Positions 28,216-39,306 are shown, numbered from the stretch's first letter. The stretch is DNA of 64,000 nt from Cellulomonas sp. 73-92 (GCF_001898175.1 NZ_MKTH01000016.1:54558-118557); one strand, 5' to 3'. A program made the numbers and translations. Notes: generated by a model from the letters alone, not told the origin.

Positions 28216-31200
28216 ATGGCACCGGCGGACGGCTCCGACTACGTCCACCTGCACGTGCACACCGAGTACTCGATGCTCGACGGCGCGGCCAAGATCGGCG
28301 ACCTCGTCGCCGAGGTGGCGCGGCACGGCCAGACCGCGGTGGCCATGACCGACCACGGCTACCTGTTCGGCGCGTACGAGTTCTGGAGCAAGGCCCGCGC
28401 GGCGGGCGTCAAGCCGATCATCGGCCTCGAGGCGTACGTCACGCCGGGGACCAGCCGCTTCGACCGGACCCTGGTGCGCTGGGGCGACGAGAGCCAGCGG
28501 GCGGACGACGTCTCCGCGCGCGGTGCGTACACGCACCTGACGCTGTGGGCCCGGGACAACGAGGGGCTGCACAACCTCTTCCGCCTCGGCTCCATGGCAT
28601 CGCTCGAGGGTCAGATGGGCAAGTGGCCGCGGATGGACCTCGAGCTGCTGCAGCGCTATTCCGGCGGGCTGTCGGTCGGTACGGCGTGCCCGTCGGGCGA
28701 GGTGCAGACCCGGCTGCGCCTCGGGCAGCGCGACCAGGCGGCGCGCGCCCTCGGCGAGCTGCAGGACGTGTTCGGGAAGGAGAACGTCTACGTCGAGCTG
28801 ATGGATCACGGCGCGGAGATCGAGACCCGCGTCGCGAAGGACCTCATCCTGCTCGCCCGGGACCTGGGTGCGCCCCTGCTGGCCACGAACGACTCGCACT
28901 ACGTCCGGCCCGAGAACCACAGCTCGCACGACGCGCTGCTGTGCATCAACTCCGGGTCGACGCTGGCTGACCCGGACCGCTTCCGGTTCGACGGCGACGG
29001 CTACCACGTGCGCTCGAGCGAGGACATGCGGCGGCTCTTCGCGGAGGTGCCCGAGGCGTGCGACGCCACGCTGCGCCTGGCGGAGCAGTGCGACGTCACC
29101 TTCAACACCAGGGCGAACTACATGCCGCGGTTCCCCTGCCCGCCGGGGGAGGACGAGACGAGCTGGTTCGTCAAGGAGGTCGAGCGCGGGCTGCACCGGC
29201 GGTTCCCGCAGGGGATCTCCGACGAGGTGCGGGCGCAGGCCGAGTACGAGACCGGCGTCATCACGCAGATGGGCTTCCCGGGGTACTTCCTCGTCGTCGC
29301 CGACTTCATCAACTGGGCGAAGGACCACGGCATCCGCGTCGGGCCGGGACGTGGCTCCGGCGCCGGGTCGATCGCCGCCTACGCGATGAAGATCACCGAC
29401 CTCAACCCGCTCAACCACGGCCTGATCTTCGAGCGGTTCCTCAACCCCGACCGCGTCTCGATGCCCGACTTCGACGTGGACTTCGACGAGCGCCGGCGCG
29501 GCGAGGTGATCAGGTACGTCACCGACAAGTACGGCGAGGACCGCGTCGCCCAGATCGTCACGTACGGCACCATCAAGGCCAAGCAGGCCGTCAAGGACTC
29601 CGCCCGGCTGCTGGGCTTCCCGTTCGCCATGGGCGACAAGCTGACCAAGGTCATCCCGACGCCGAACCAGGGCCACGACATCGGGCTGGCGAACATCTTC
29701 GACCCGAGCGACCCGCGCTACGCGGAGGGCGACGAGTTCCGCCAGCTGCACGCGGCCGACCCCGACGCCCAGCGCGTGGTGGCGCTGGCGCGCGGCATCG
29801 AGGGGCTGAAGCGGCAGTGGGGCGTGCACGCGGCCGGCGTCATCATGTCGAGCCACCCGCTCATCGACATCATCCCGATCATGCGCCGGCCGCAGGACGG
29901 CGCCGTCATCACGCAGTTCGACTACCCCACCTGTGAGGGCCTCGGCCTGATCAAGATGGACTTCCTCGGGCTGCGGAACCTGACGATCCTGGACGACGCC
30001 CTCGCCAACATCGTCGCCAACGGCAAGGCGCCGCTGACGCTCGAGGAGCTTCCGCTCGACGACCCGAGGACCTACCAGCTGCTCGCGAACGCCGACACGC
30101 TGGGCGTCTTCCAGCTCGACGGGAGCGGCATGCGGGCGCTGCTGCGCCTCATGCGGCCCGACAACTTCGAGGACATCTCGGCCGTCGGCGCCCTCTACCG
30201 CCCGGGGCCCATGGGCGCGAACTCCCACACGAACTACGCCCTGCGCAAGAACCGGCTGCAGGAGATCACGCCGATCCACCCCGAGCTGGCCGAGCCGCTC
30301 AAGGACATCCTCGACCAGACGTACGGCCTGATCGTCTACCAGGAGCAGGTCATGGCGATCGCCCAGCGGCTCGCCGGGTACTCGCTCGGCCAGGCCGACC
30401 TGCTGCGCCGCGCGATGGGCAAGAAGAAGAAGTCCGAGCTGGACAAGCAGTTCGAGACGTTCTCGGGCGGCATGAGGGACCGCGGCTACTCGATGAACGC
30501 CGTCCAGACGCTGTGGGACATCCTCGTGCCCTTCTCGGACTACGCGTTCAACAAGGCGCACTCCGCCGCGTACGGCCTCGTCTCGTACTGGACCGCCTAC
30601 CTCAAGGCGAACTACCCGGTCGAGTACATGGCGGCGCTGCTGACGTCCGTGCGCGACGACAAGGACAAGTCGGCGCTCTACCTCGGCGAGTGCCGCCGCA
30701 TGGGCATCACGGTGCTGCCCCCGGACGTCAACTCGTCGGTCGCGAACTTCACGGCCGTGGGCGACGACATCCGGTTCGGGCTGACAGCGGTGCGCAACGT
30801 CGGCGCCAACGTCGTCGAGGCGATCGTCGAGACCCGGCACGCGAAGGGCGCGTACACGAGCTTCACCGACTTCCTCGACAAGGTCCCGGCGGTCGTCTGC
30901 AACAAGCGGACCATCGAGTCGCTCGTCAAGGCCGGCGCCTTCGACAGCCTCGGGCACACCCGCCGCGCGCTGCTGCTGGTCCACGAGCAGGCGGTCGACG
31001 CGGTGATCGGCGTCAAGCGCCGGGAGGCGGAGGGTCAGTTCGACCTGTTCGCCGACATGACGAACGACGGCGACGCCGGCTCAGGCTTCTCGGTCGTCGT
31101 GCCGGACGTGCCGGACTGGGACAAGAAGCAGCGGCTGACGTTCGAGCGCGAGATGCTCGGCCTCTACGTCTCGGACCATCCCCTGGCGGGCATCGAGCAC

Positions 31201-31758
31201 GTCCTCACCGCGGCCGCTGACGTCCCGATCGCCACCCTGCTGGCGGACGAGCAGCGGCCCGACGGCTCGACGGTCACGGTCGCCGGCCTGGTGACGTCGC
31301 TGCAGCGGCGCCTGTCCAAGCAGGGCAACCCGTGGGCGTCGGTGGTCCTGGAGGACATGGAGTCCTCCGTCGAGGTGATGTTCTTCGGCGAGACGTACCA
31401 GAGCTACTCGACGGTGCTCGCGGAGGACGCGGTGCTCGTCATCCGCGGCCGCGTGCGGCGGCGCGACGAGACCATGCAGCTGCAGGCGATCGAGGTGAGC
31501 GTGCCCGACGTCGTCGCGCACGGCGTCGATGCGCCGCTGCTGGTGCAGATGTCCGTGCAGCGGTGCACCCCACCGGTCGTCGAACGGCTCAAGGAGGTGC
31601 TCGCCAGCCACCCCGGGACCACGGAGGTGCGGCTCAAGCTGACGAGCCCGGGGCGCGCGACGCTCATGAAGCTCGGCGACGCGCTGCGCGTCGAACGCTC
31701 CACCGAGCTCTTCGGCGACCTCAAGGCGCTGCTCGGCCCCGGCTGCCTGCCGTCCTGA
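28216..31758 (+). CDS. dnaE: DNA polymerase III alpha subunit
   Basis: A 1180-aa C-family replicative polymerase. The N-terminal PHP domain begins [20 protein letters not shown] (about residues 7-26) and keeps the His/Asp metal residues, including [12 protein letters not shown]. The palm has [20 protein letters not shown] and the catalytic triad region [19 protein letters not shown] (about 416-434). RPGPMGA and [20 protein letters not shown] are further family motifs. An OB-fold ([15 protein letters not shown]) stands near 1030. It is the DnaE1 (replicative) type by length and intact PHP domain. ATG 28216 gives the conserved start and fits the leaderless promoter. No SOS box is present. Confidence 0.97.
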   Translation: MAPADGSDYVHLHVHTEYSMLDGAAKIGDLVAEVARHGQTAVAMTDHGYLFGAYEFWSKARAAGVKPIIGLEAYVTPGTSRFDRTLVRWGDESQRADDVSARGAYTHLTLWARDNEGLHNLFRLGSMASLEGQMGKWPRMDLELLQRYSGGLSVGTACPSGEVQTRLRLGQRDQAARALGELQDVFGKENVYVELMDHGAEIETRVAKDLILLARDLGAPLLATNDSHYVRPENHSSHDALLCINSGSTLADPDRFRFDGDGYHVRSSEDMRRLFAEVPEACDATLRLAEQCDVTFNTRANYMPRFPCPPGEDETSWFVKEVERGLHRRFPQGISDEVRAQAEYETGVITQMGFPGYFLVVADFINWAKDHGIRVGPGRGSGAGSIAAYAMKITDLNPLNHGLIFERFLNPDRVSMPDFDVDFDERRRGEVIRYVTDKYGEDRVAQIVTYGTIKAKQAVKDSARLLGFPFAMGDKLTKVIPTPNQGHDIGLANIFDPSDPRYAEGDEFRQLHAADPDAQRVVALARGIEGLKRQWGVHAAGVIMSSHPLIDIIPIMRRPQDGAVITQFDYPTCEGLGLIKMDFLGLRNLTILDDALANIVANGKAPLTLEELPLDDPRTYQLLANADTLGVFQLDGSGMRALLRLMRPDNFEDISAVGALYRPGPMGANSHTNYALRKNRLQEITPIHPELAEPLKDILDQTYGLIVYQEQVMAIAQRLAGYSLGQADLLRRAMGKKKKSELDKQFETFSGGMRDRGYSMNAVQTLWDILVPFSDYAFNKAHSAAYGLVSYWTAYLKANYPVEYMAALLTSVRDDKDKSALYLGECRRMGITVLPPDVNSSVANFTAVGDDIRFGLTAVRNVGANVVEAIVETRHAKGAYTSFTDFLDKVPAVVCNKRTIESLVKAGAFDSLGHTRRALLLVHEQAVDAVIGVKRREAEGQFDLFADMTNDGDAGSGFSVVVPDVPDWDKKQRLTFEREMLGLYVSDHPLAGIEHVLTAAADVPIATLLADEQRPDGSTVTVAGLVTSLQRRLSKQGNPWASVVLEDMESSVEVMFFGETYQSYSTVLAEDAVLVIRGRVRRRDETMQLQAIEVSVPDVVAHGVDAPLLVQMSVQRCTPPVVERLKEVLASHPGTTEVRLKLTSPGRATLMKLGDALRVERSTELFGDLKALLGPGCLPS

Positions 31759-31811
31759 CGCGGCGGCGGACGGGGCGGCGGACGCCCCGGCGGCCGATCG
31801 GCGGGCGCACC

Positions 31812-31817
31812 TAGACT
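31812..31817 (+). promoter_or_regulatory. Leaderless-type -10 box of the his operon (TAGACT)
   Basis: TAGACT ends 8 nt before the hisD GTG at 31826. It is the likely promoter of hisD-hisC-hisB and downstream genes. I see no attenuator or His-codon leader in the 67-bp gap after dnaE. Confidence 0.6.
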
Positions 31818-31825
31818 CACGAGTC

Positions 31826-33148
31826 GTGATCCGGATCGACCTGCGCGGCCGCACGCTCGGCCGGCGAGAGCTGCACGACGTCCTGCCGCGCGCCGAGCTG
31901 GACGTGGAGCACGCCACCGCCACGGTGGCCCCGATCGTCGCCGACGTCCACGAGCGGGGCGCGGCCGCGCTCCGCGACCTCGCCGAGCGCTTCGACGGCG
32001 TGCGCCCCGAGCACCTGCGGGTGCCGGTCGCCGAGCTCGCGCGGGCGGCCGCCGAGCTCGACCCCGCGATCCGCGACGCGCTGGCGGAGGCGATCCGGCG
32101 GGTCCGCCAGGTGCACGCCGCGCAGCTGCCCTGGGGCGGCACGGTGTCGGTCGCTCCGGGAGCCCGCGTGCGGCAGCGCTACGTGCCGGTGCGCCGGGTC
32201 GGCCTGTACGTGCCCGGTGGGCTGGCGGTGTACCCGTCGTCGGTCGTCATGAACGTCGTCCCCGCGCAGGCCGCCGGCGTCGGGTCGCTCGCCGTCGCGT
32301 CCCCGCCCCAGCGGGACACCGGCCTGCCCCACCCGCTCGTCCTGGCGACCTGCGCGCTGCTCGGTGTCGACGAGGTCTACGCCGTGGGCGGCGCCCAGGC
32401 GGTGGCGGCGTTCGCGTACGGCTTCGCGGACGACGACGACGCCGTCGTGTGCGAGCCGGTGGACGTCATCACCGGCCCGGGCAACGTCTACGTCGCGGCG
32501 GCGAAACGGCTGGTGCGCGGGCTCGTCGGGATCGACGCCGAGGCGGGTCCGACGGAGATCGCGGTCCTCGCGGACGACACCGCCGACCCCGACCACGTCG
32601 CCGCCGACCTCGTGTCGCAGGCCGAGCACGACCCGCTGGCCGCGGCCGTGCTCGTGACGCCGTCCGTCACCCTCGCGGACGCCGTCGAGGGCCGGGTGGC
32701 CGCCCGCGCGGCGGCCACCGCGAACGGCGAGCGCGCGACCACCGCGCTGCGCGGGACGCAGTCGGCGATCGTGCTCGTCGACGACCTCGAGGCGGGGCTC
32801 GCGGTGGTCGACGCCTACGGCGCCGAGCACCTCGAGATCCAGGCCGTCGGCGCGGCCGCCCTCGCCGAGCGCGTCAGCTGTGCGGGCGCGATCTTCGTCG
32901 GGCCCTACTCGCCGGTGTCGCTCGGTGACTACCTCGCGGGCTCGAACCACGTGCTGCCCACCGGCGGCTCGGCGCGCTACGCGTCCGGCCTCGGCGTGCA
33001 CGCCTTCGTCCGGTCGGTCCAGGTCATCGAGTACGACGAGCCCGCGCTGGCGGCCGTCGCGGACCAGATCGTGGCGCTGGCCGACGCCGAGCGGCTGCCG
33101 GCGCACGGCGAGGCCGTGCGTGCCCGCGTGCCCGGGGCGGCGTCGTGA
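31826..33148 (+). CDS. hisD: Histidinol dehydrogenase
   Basis: A 440-aa zinc enzyme that oxidises histidinol to histidine in two NAD-dependent steps. Visible motifs: [19 protein letters not shown] (about residue 129), [51 protein letters not shown], and the metal ligands in [10 protein letters not shown] (about 266) and [20 protein letters not shown] (about 372). GTG 31826 is leaderless-type. It overlaps hisC by 4 nt and is the first gene of the histidine operon. Confidence 0.96.
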   Translation: MIRIDLRGRTLGRRELHDVLPRAELDVEHATATVAPIVADVHERGAAALRDLAERFDGVRPEHLRVPVAELARAAAELDPAIRDALAEAIRRVRQVHAAQLPWGGTVSVAPGARVRQRYVPVRRVGLYVPGGLAVYPSSVVMNVVPAQAAGVGSLAVASPPQRDTGLPHPLVLATCALLGVDEVYAVGGAQAVAAFAYGFADDDDAVVCEPVDVITGPGNVYVAAAKRLVRGLVGIDAEAGPTEIAVLADDTADPDHVAADLVSQAEHDPLAAAVLVTPSVTLADAVEGRVAARAAATANGERATTALRGTQSAIVLVDDLEAGLAVVDAYGAEHLEIQAVGAAALAERVSCAGAIFVGPYSPVSLGDYLAGSNHVLPTGGSARYASGLGVHAFVRSVQVIEYDEPALAAVADQIVALADAERLPAHGEAVRARVPGAAS

Positions 33149-34242
33149 CCGCGCTGCCGCTGCGCCCGGAGCTGGCGGGGCTGGCGGCATACGGCGCGCC
33201 GCAGCTCGACGTGCCCGTGCTGCTCAACGTCAACGAGAACCCCTACCCGCCGTCGCCCGCCGTGGTCGAGGACATCGCGACGGCGGTCCGGGCGGCCGCC
33301 ACCGGCCTCAACCGGTACCCCGACCGCGACTTCGGCGCGCTGCGCGCCGACCTGGCGGACTACCTGGCGGTGGAGTCGGGCGTGCGGCTGGGGCCGGAGC
33401 GGATCTGGGCGGCCAACGGCTCCAACGAGGTGATGCTCCACCTGCTGCAGGCGTTCGGCGGCCCGGGCCGCACGGCGCTGAGCTTCGACCCGACCTACTC
33501 GATGTACCCGGAGTACGCGCGGGACACCATGACGGGCTGGGTGACGGGCCGACGCGCGGAGGACTTCACGCTCGACCCCGCGGCCGCGGCGGCGCTCCTG
33601 GCCCGCGTGGCGCCGACGGTCGTGCTGCTCGCCAGCCCCAACAACCCGACCGGGACGGCGCTGCCGGCGACGACCGTCGTGGCGGTCCTCGACGCCGCGC
33701 GCGACGTCCCGGGCGGCTGCGTCGTGGTGGTCGACGAGGCCTACGCCGAGTTCCGTCGCGCGGGGACGCCCTCGGCGCTGGAGCTGCTCGACGCGCACCC
33801 GCACCTGGCGGTGTCGCGGACGATGTCCAAGGCGTTCGCCCTGGCCGGCGGCCGGGTGGGCTACCTGGCCGCCTCGGTGGAGATCGTCGACGCGCTGCGC
33901 GTGGTGCGGCTGCCGTACCACCTGTCGGCGGTCACCCAGGCGGTCGCGCGCGCCGCGCTGGCGCACCGCGACGAGCTCATGGCCGAGGTGGGGACGCTGC
34001 GCCGGGACCGCGACGCCCTCGTCGCCTGGCTCCGCGAGCGCGGGCTGAAGGTCGCCGACTCCGACGCCAACTTCGTGCTGTTCGGGCTGTTCCCCGACCG
34101 GCACGCGGTCTGGCAGGGTCTGCTGGATCGGGGTGTGCTCATCCGCGAGGTCGGTCCGCCGGGCTGGCTGCGGGTCTCGGTGGGCACGCCGGAGGAGACG
34201 GCGGCGTTCCGCGCCGCGCTGACGGAGGTGGTGGGGCTGTGA
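33145..34242 (+). CDS. hisC: Histidinol-phosphate aminotransferase
   Basis: A 365-aa PLP-dependent class I/II aminotransferase that converts imidazole-acetol phosphate to histidinol phosphate. [15 protein letters not shown] at the N-terminus, [38 protein letters not shown], and the PLP lysine in [20 protein letters not shown] (Lys near residue 229) are all present. GTG 33145 overlaps hisD and the stop overlaps hisB (GTGA at both ends). Confidence 0.95.
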   Translation: MTALPLRPELAGLAAYGAPQLDVPVLLNVNENPYPPSPAVVEDIATAVRAAATGLNRYPDRDFGALRADLADYLAVESGVRLGPERIWAANGSNEVMLHLLQAFGGPGRTALSFDPTYSMYPEYARDTMTGWVTGRRAEDFTLDPAAAAALLARVAPTVVLLASPNNPTGTALPATTVVAVLDAARDVPGGCVVVVDEAYAEFRRAGTPSALELLDAHPHLAVSRTMSKAFALAGGRVGYLAASVEIVDALRVVRLPYHLSAVTQAVARAALAHRDELMAEVGTLRRDRDALVAWLRERGLKVADSDANFVLFGLFPDRHAVWQGLLDRGVLIREVGPPGWLRVSVGTPEETAAFRAALTEVVGL

Positions 34243-34844
34243 GCGGGACACGGGTCGCTCGGGTCGAGCGCACGACGAGCGAGTCCAGCGTCGTCGTCGA
34301 CCTCGACCTCGACGGCACGGGGCGCACGTCGATCGACACGACGGTGCCGTTCTTCGACCACATGCTCACCGCGCTCGGCAAGCACGCGCTGCTGGACCTC
34401 ACCGTCACGGCGTCGGGCGACACCCACATCGACGCGCACCACACCGTGGAGGACACCGCGATCGTGCTGGGGCAGGCGATCCGGCAGGCCCTCGGCGACC
34501 GGGCCGGCATCGCGCGGTTCGGCGACGCCACGGTGCCGCTCGACGAGGCCCTGGCGCAGGCCGTCGTCGACGTGTCCGGGCGCCCGTACTTCGTGCACAG
34601 CGGCGAGCCGGCCGGCCAGCAGTACCACCTCATCGGCGGGCACTTCACGGGCTCGCTCACCGCTCACGCGCTGGAGTCGATCGCCACGCACGCCGCGATG
34701 ACGGTGCACGTCCGCGTGCTGGCGGGCCGCGACCCGCACCACATCGTCGAGGCCCAGTTCAAGGCGTTCGCACGCGCCCTGCGCGCCGCGGTCGCGCTCG
34801 ACCCGCGGGTGGTGGGGATCCCCTCGACGAAGGGCGCGCTGTGA
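34239..34844 (+). CDS. hisB: Imidazoleglycerol-phosphate dehydratase
   Basis: A 201-aa manganese enzyme that dehydrates IGP to imidazole-acetol phosphate. The two His-rich metal motifs are [15 protein letters not shown] (about residue 63) and [15 protein letters not shown] (about 165); [20 protein letters not shown] and [10 protein letters not shown] also match. It is a single-domain HisB, without the histidinol phosphatase part seen in E. coli. GTG 34239; overlaps hisC and the following unknown gene by 4 nt each. Confidence 0.96.
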   Translation: MSGTRVARVERTTSESSVVVDLDLDGTGRTSIDTTVPFFDHMLTALGKHALLDLTVTASGDTHIDAHHTVEDTAIVLGQAIRQALGDRAGIARFGDATVPLDEALAQAVVDVSGRPYFVHSGEPAGQQYHLIGGHFTGSLTAHALESIATHAAMTVHVRVLAGRDPHHIVEAQFKAFARALRAAVALDPRVVGIPSTKGAL

Positions 34845-35335
34845 CGGAGATCCACGTCCCCGACGACCTGTCCGGGCTGGACGACGAGCGGCCCACGGTC
34901 GCCCTCGTCATCACGCCCGTCGCGTCGGCGGCGCCGCTGGCGGCGGCGTGCTCGCTGGCGAAGGTCGACGCCGACGTGGTGCCGAGCGACGTCGGTGCGA
35001 TCGCGGTGCTGCGCGACCCGGTCTCCGGGCGCGCGGGTGCGGCCGCGGTGTCGCAGCTGCTGCGCCAGGTGCCCGTGGTGCTCCTCGAGCGCCGCGAGTC
35101 GCAGATGACGGCGACCCAGTGGGTCTCCGGCGTGCACGACCGGGACCTGCCCCCGGGTCTCGTCCTCTCGGACGCCCCCGAGGTGCTCGAGGACCTGCTG
35201 CTCGACGGGCGCGACCCGTCCACGGTGGACGGAGTCGTGACCAGCGTCGGGATGTCGAAGCTCAAGGCGATGCGGGTGCTGGCGGCGCACCGGCCGCGCC
35301 GCTGGGCACGCCGTTCAGCTCGCCCGGTAGCCTGA
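34841..35335 (+). CDS. Conserved hypothetical protein inside the his operon
   Basis: A 164-aa protein I do not recognise. It starts [20 protein letters not shown] and has one alternating hydrophobic core ([41 protein letters not shown]). A basic Arg-rich tail ends it ([15 protein letters not shown]). There is no signal peptide, membrane helix or metal motif. It overlaps hisB by 4 nt (GTGA) and stops 4 nt before hisH, so it is co-translated with histidine enzymes. It may regulate or support the pathway, but nothing in the sequence shows a function. Confidence 0.8.
   Translation: MTEIHVPDDLSGLDDERPTVALVITPVASAAPLAAACSLAKVDADVVPSDVGAIAVLRDPVSGRAGAAAVSQLLRQVPVVLLERRESQMTATQWVSGVHDRDLPPGLVLSDAPEVLEDLLLDGRDPSTVDGVVTSVGMSKLKAMRVLAAHRPRRWARRSARPVA
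35328..35333 (+). promoter_or_regulatory. Leaderless-type -10 box of hisH (TAGCCT)
   Basis: TAGCCT ends 6 nt before the hisH ATG at 35340 and lies within the last codons of the preceding gene. A second, internal promoter of the his operon is likely. Confidence 0.5.
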
Positions 35336-35339
35336 GCCA

Positions 35340-35966
35340 ATGCCCTTCGTCGTCGTCCTCGACTACGGCTTCGGCAACGTCCGGTCGGCCGTGCGGGCGC
35401 TCGAGCGCGTCGGGGCCGAGGTCGCGCTGACCGCCGACCGGCACGCCGCGCTGGAGGCCGACGGGCTCGTCGTGCCCGGCGTGGGCGCGTTCGCCGCGGT
35501 GATGGACGGGCTGCGGGCCGTCGGCGGCGACGAGATCGTCGACAAGCGCCTGGCCGGTGCGCGGCCCGTGCTCGGGATCTGCGTGGGGATGCAGGTGATG
35601 TTCGCCGAGGGCGTCGAGCACGGCGAGCACAGCCAGGGCCTCGCGCAGTGGCCCGGCGTCGTCGACCGGCTCGAGGCGGACGTCGTGCCGCACATGGGCT
35701 GGGCGACCGTGAGCCCGCCCGCCGGGTCGGTCCTGTTCCACGGGCTCGAGGACGAGAGGTTCTACTTCGTGCACTCCTACGCCGCACGGTCGTTCCCGCT
35801 GCCGACCTCCGACGCGATGCCGCGGCCCCTGGTGACCTGGGCGGAGCACGGCGGCGCGTTCGTCGCCGCCGTGGAGAACGGGCCGCTGGCGGCCACGCAG
35901 TTCCACCCCGAGAAGTCCGGCGACGCCGGCGCGCAGCTGCTCGAGCGCTGGGTCGGCACGCTGTGA
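35340..35966 (+). CDS. hisH: Imidazole glycerol phosphate synthase, glutaminase subunit
   Basis: A 208-aa class I glutamine amidotransferase that gives ammonia to HisF. The catalytic Cys lies in [19 protein letters not shown] (about residue 82); the His and Glu lie in [19 protein letters not shown] (about 189 and 191). [16 protein letters not shown] and [16 protein letters not shown] are family stretches. ATG 35340 fits the leaderless promoter. It overlaps priA by 4 nt. The partner hisF is not in the window. Confidence 0.95.
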   Translation: MPFVVVLDYGFGNVRSAVRALERVGAEVALTADRHAALEADGLVVPGVGAFAAVMDGLRAVGGDEIVDKRLAGARPVLGICVGMQVMFAEGVEHGEHSQGLAQWPGVVDRLEADVVPHMGWATVSPPAGSVLFHGLEDERFYFVHSYAARSFPLPTSDAMPRPLVTWAEHGGAFVAAVENGPLAATQFHPEKSGDAGAQLLERWVGTL

Positions 35967-36715
35967 GCGCGTCGTCGGGCCCGCGGCTGGAGCTGCTGCC
36001 CGCCGTCGACGTCGTCGACGGCCAGGCCGTGCGGCTCGTGCAGGGCGAGGCCGGCTCGGAGACCGGCTACGGCGACGCGCTCGGCGCCGCGCTGGCGTGG
36101 GCCGACGGCGGCGCGGAGTGGCTGCACCTCGTCGACCTCGACGCGGCGTTCGGCCGCGGCTCCAACGCGGCGCTGCTGGCCGACGTCACGGGCGCCCTGG
36201 TCGCGCGGGGCGTGCGCGTCGAGCTGTCCGGGGGCATCCGCGACGACGGCTCGCTCACCCGTGCACTGGGCACCGGCGCCACGCGCGTCAACCTGGGCAC
36301 CGCGGCCCTCGAGGACCCGTCGTGGACCGCCGACGCGATCGCCGCGCACGGCGACCGGGTCGCGGTGGGCCTCGACGTGCGCGGCCGCACGCTCGCCGCT
36401 CGCGGGTGGACGCGCGAGGGCGGCGACCTCTGGGAGGTGCTGGCGCGGCTCGACGAGGCCGGCTGCGCCCGCTACGTCGTCACCGACGTGGCGAAGGACG
36501 GCACGTTGCGCGGCCCGAACGTCGAGCTGCTGCGCGAGGTCTGCGCGCGCACGGACGCGAAGGTGGTCGCCTCCGGGGGCGTCTCGAGCCTGGACGACCT
36601 CGTCGCGCTGCGCGCGCTCGTCCCGCTCGGGGTCGAGGGGGCGATCGTCGGGAAGGCGCTGTACGCCGGGGCGTTCACGCTGCCGCAGGCGCTCGACGTC
36701 GCCGGGCGACCGTGA
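35963..36715 (+). CDS. priA: Bifunctional HisA/TrpF isomerase PriA
   Basis: A 250-aa (beta/alpha)8-barrel isomerase. In actinobacteria this protein serves both ProFAR isomerisation (HisA) and phosphoribosyl-anthranilate isomerisation (TrpF). Strand 1 has [20 protein letters not shown] with the first catalytic Asp; [13 protein letters not shown] and [16 protein letters not shown] (second Asp, about residue 175) and [13 protein letters not shown] follow. Dual use is known for the family in actinobacteria; whether a separate trpF exists here cannot be seen. GTG 35963 overlaps hisH. Confidence 0.92.
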   Translation: MSASSGPRLELLPAVDVVDGQAVRLVQGEAGSETGYGDALGAALAWADGGAEWLHLVDLDAAFGRGSNAALLADVTGALVARGVRVELSGGIRDDGSLTRALGTGATRVNLGTAALEDPSWTADAIAAHGDRVAVGLDVRGRTLAARGWTREGGDLWEVLARLDEAGCARYVVTDVAKDGTLRGPNVELLREVCARTDAKVVASGGVSSLDDLVALRALVPLGVEGAIVGKALYAGAFTLPQALDVAGRP

Positions 36716-37446
36716 GCGCGCCCCGGTCGTTGCCGTCGTCCTCGCCGTTCGCGTACGACGACGGCTCCGCCGACCCCGCGCTGGCGGCCGTCCTCGCCGA
36801 CCACGCCGCCGGGCGGGCAGGTGTCGCGGACGTCCTGACGGCCCTGACCGGCACGCGGCTGCTCGTCGCGATCCTGCCGCACGGGCGCGAGGCCGCCCCG
36901 ACCGACGAGGCGACGCGTGCCGCGTACGACCCGGCGGCGAGCCAGGCCGCGGTCATCGGCATCGCGGCGGGCGACGGCCGCGCGGCCATGCCCGTGTTCA
37001 CGTCGGTCGCGGCGCTGGCCGCCTGGCGCGCGGACGCCCGGCCCGTGCCGACGCCCGCCGCGCAGGCGGCGGCCGGCGCGCTGGCCGAGGGCTGGCAGCT
37101 GCTGGTGCTCGACCCGGCCGGGCCGGTGACGGTGCGGCTGGGTCGCCCGGCGGTGATGGCGCTCGCGCACGGCGAGCAGTGGCGGCCCGCGGTCCGGGAC
37201 GGGGTCGTGGACGACGAGGTGGCGACGGCCGTCGGCTCGGCGCTGGCCGGGATCGACGCGCTCGCCGGCTGCGGCGTGGCACCGGGGGAGCGCGGGGAGG
37301 TCGCGGTCGAGATCGCGGTGCTGCCCGGGCTCGACCGCGCCGGGCTCGATGCCGTCGTCGCGCGGGTCAACGAGGCGCTGGCCGCGGACGCGACCGTCGC
37401 GGAGCGGGTCGACTCGCTCGAGCTGCGGGTGCGGCCGGCCGGCTGA
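36712..37446 (+). CDS. SseB-family protein
   Basis: A 244-aa SseB-domain protein, often encoded next to priA in actinobacteria. The N-terminal half carries [40 protein letters not shown] and [20 protein letters not shown], the SseB pattern. The C-terminal half resembles the SseB C-terminal region. Function is unknown; despite the name, links to type III secretion do not apply here. GTG 36712 overlaps priA by 4 nt, so it is the last gene of the his operon. It converges with the GerW-like gene 6 nt away. Confidence 0.82.
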   Translation: MSAPRSLPSSSPFAYDDGSADPALAAVLADHAAGRAGVADVLTALTGTRLLVAILPHGREAAPTDEATRAAYDPAASQAAVIGIAAGDGRAAMPVFTSVAALAAWRADARPVPTPAAQAAAGALAEGWQLLVLDPAGPVTVRLGRPAVMALAHGEQWRPAVRDGVVDDEVATAVGSALAGIDALAGCGVAPGERGEVAVEIAVLPGLDRAGLDAVVARVNEALAADATVAERVDSLELRVRPAG

Positions 37447-37452
37447 CGCGGG

Positions 37453-37914
37453 TCAGCGCCGGGCGATGGCCTTGGCGAGGGCCATCGTCGAGCCGACGAT
37501 CGTGACCGCCAGGCCCGCGCCGAGCAGCACGAGGTTTGCGTCGACCGCCGGCAGCCAGCGCGTGCCCTTGGCGTCGACGACGTAGACGCCCAGCGGGTGC
37601 ACCCACGTGCCGAACCCGCCGCCGCCGCCGTGGCCGTGGCCGTGGGTGTCGGGGGACTCGGCCGACGAGGTGTCCGCCGCGGGCTCGTCGTGCGCCGCCC
37701 AGCGCCCGGCCCGGGGGAAGCGGCCGATCCACGCCGTGCTGGTGTTGCCCTCACCCGCGCCGGCGCCGGTCCCGAACACGCCCATGACGCGCGCGACCGG
37801 GATGATCGTCGCGCCGCCACGCTCGTAGGCCTCGCCGAACACGCGTCGGACGGTGAAGGTGTCCTCGGCGGCCTTGGTCAGGTTCGCGGGGTCGAACGTC
37901 TGCTCGTCGGCCAT
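37453..37914 (-). CDS. GerW/YtfJ-like protein
   Basis: A 153-aa protein like the GerW (YtfJ) family of spore-former proteins, here in a lineage not known for endospores. RRVFGEAYERGGATIIPVAR is the family motif. A Gly/His-rich loop (DTHGHGHGGGGGFG) follows, then VHPLGVYVVDAKGTRWLPAV and a C-terminal hydrophobic helix (NLVLLGAGLAVTIVGSTMAL). The role outside spore formers is unknown. ATG 37914. The serine protease gene ends 15 nt upstream on the same strand, so the three reverse genes may form one unit. Confidence 0.85.
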   Translation of the reverse strand: MADEQTFDPANLTKAAEDTFTVRRVFGEAYERGGATIIPVARVMGVFGTGAGAGEGNTSTAWIGRFPRAGRWAAHDEPAADTSSAESPDTHGHGHGGGGGFGTWVHPLGVYVVDAKGTRWLPAVDANLVLLGAGLAVTIVGSTMALAKAIARR

Positions 37915-37929
37915 GGCCGCCTCCTCGCC

Positions 37930-38661
37930 TCATCCCGCACAGGTCGGCGCGGGCTCGAATCCGGTCTCGTCGCCCAGCATGGCGCGCAGCGTGCTCACCG
38001 GCACGAGGAAGGAGTAGCCCGCGGCGTTCTTCGCGTAGACGACGCCGATGACCTTGCCGTCGGCGCCCAGCGCCGCCGACCCGGAGGAGCCCGGCTCGAC
38101 GCGTGCGTCGGTGACGAGCACCTGGCCGAGGTTGGAGTTGAGCGGGTCGGTGGTGGTGCCGATCACGTGGCCGTTCGTCACGGTCAGCTGCCCGCCGAGC
38201 GGGTAGCCGACCACCGTCACCGGGTCGCCCTGCCGCGGGTCCGTGGCGGCCAGCTCCGGCGCGGACGGCAGGTTCTCCTTCGTCCGCACGAGCGCGAGGT
38301 CGGCGAGGCCGGCGGTGCTCGCCGTGGTGACGTCGACGTCGTGACCGTCGTACGTGGACACCTGGAGCTGAGCGGAGTCCTGGACCACGTGCTTGTTGGT
38401 GACCAGCGTCGTCGCGGTGAGCGCGAAGCCGGAGCCGGTCGACACCTGGCCGCAGCCGACGTTGCGGATGCGCACGGCCATGCGGCGCACCGCGTCGAAC
38501 CCGTCGGGGGAGAGCTGGTCGCTGCCCGCCGAGATCGTCGGGACGGAGTCCACCGTGGGGACCACGCCCGTCGGCACCGGCGGGGGCATCGGGGGCAGCA
38601 CGGCGCAGCCGGCCAGCAGCGCGACGACCGCGGGCGGCACCCACCAGCGGCGCAGCGTCAC
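37930..38661 (-). CDS. Secreted trypsin-like serine protease, probable lipoprotein
   Basis: A 243-aa protein with a lipoprotein signal (VALLAGCAVLPPMPPP, lipid Cys near residue 19). The trypsin-like (S1/HtrA) domain has the catalytic triad His in TLVTNKHVVQDS (about 96), Asp in GLADLALVRTKE (about 124) and Ser in [16 protein letters not shown] (about 194). No PDZ domain follows. It should act outside the membrane. GTG 38661 overlaps the stop of the coiled-coil gene by 4 nt, so the two are translated together. Confidence 0.85.
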   Translation of the reverse strand: MTLRRWWVPPAVVALLAGCAVLPPMPPPVPTGVVPTVDSVPTISAGSDQLSPDGFDAVRRMAVRIRNVGCGQVSTGSGFALTATTLVTNKHVVQDSAQLQVSTYDGHDVDVTTASTAGLADLALVRTKENLPSAPELAATDPRQGDPVTVVGYPLGGQLTVTNGHVIGTTTDPLNSNLGQVLVTDARVEPGSSGSAALGADGKVIGVVYAKNAAGYSFLVPVSTLRAMLGDETGFEPAPTCAG

Positions 38662-39293
38662 TTGGCGAGCTCCGACTGCAGCGTCGTGTTCGCGTCCCGT
38701 GCCTGACGGCAGTAGTCCTGCACCTGCTGCTTGTAGGCGGTGAGCTGGTCGGGTGCGTACCTCGACGGGTCCGCGAGGTAGCCGATGAGCTGCTGCTGGC
38801 CGTCGATGCAGTTCGCCAGCGCGGTCGCGACCTGGCCGGCCGCCTTGGACACGCGGGCCTGGTAGTCGGCGAGCTGCTGCTGCGCCGCCGTCTGGTCCCC
38901 GAGCTGCGCCTTCTCGTCCGCGAGCTGCGTGATGCGCCCCTGCGCGGTGGTGAGCTGCTCCTGCACCCCCGCGAGCTCGGTACGCGTCTGCTCGAGGTCG
39001 GACCGCGCCTGCGCCAGGTCGGCGCCGTGCTGCTCGGCGAGCGCCTCCCACTGCTGCGAGTGCTCCTGCCACGCGGCGTTGACCCGCAGCAGGTACCAGG
39101 TGAGGGTGCCGGACGCCGCGAGGACGACCCCGAGGAGGACCGCCAGGACGACGACGGCGGTGCGCCGCGGCCGCGCCGGCACGGGTGCGATGGTCTCGGC
39201 CCCGTCGTGCAGCCACACCGGCAGGGCCACCGTCGGCGCGTCGACGGCGTGCAGCTGCTCGGGCTGACCGGGCCGCCAGGGTGCATCGGTCAC
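38658..39293 (-). CDS. Membrane-anchored coiled-coil protein
   Basis: A 211-aa protein of unknown function. A ~48-residue cytoplasmic N-terminus and one membrane helix (about 49-71, AVVVLAVLLGVVLAASGTLT) come before an extracytoplasmic coiled coil (SDLEQTRTELAGVQEQLTTA, ITQLADEKAQLGDQTAAQQQ). Two cysteines (NCIDGQQQ, DYCRQARD) in the C-terminal part may form a disulfide. It is coupled by a 4-nt overlap to the protease downstream, which suggests a shared envelope task. GTG 39293 has a TATCCT -10 box 7 nt upstream. Confidence 0.72.
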   Translation of the reverse strand: MTDAPWRPGQPEQLHAVDAPTVALPVWLHDGAETIAPVPARPRRTAVVVLAVLLGVVLAASGTLTWYLLRVNAAWQEHSQQWEALAEQHGADLAQARSDLEQTRTELAGVQEQLTTAQGRITQLADEKAQLGDQTAAQQQLADYQARVSKAAGQVATALANCIDGQQQLIGYLADPSRYAPDQLTAYKQQVQDYCRQARDANTTLQSELAK

Positions 39294-39300
39294 GTCCGCC

Positions 39301-39306
39301 AGGATA
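39301..39306 (-). promoter_or_regulatory. Leaderless-type -10 box (TATCCT) for the coiled-coil/protease pair
   Basis: TATCCT on the reverse strand, 7 nt before the GTG at 39293. It probably drives the coiled-coil protein, the protease and perhaps the GerW-like gene. Confidence 0.55.

Noticed and set aside
37893..37906. CGAACGTCTGCTCG as a LexA box near the GerW-like start
   Set aside because: One mismatch to the GTTCG half, and it is coding sequence inside the gene.
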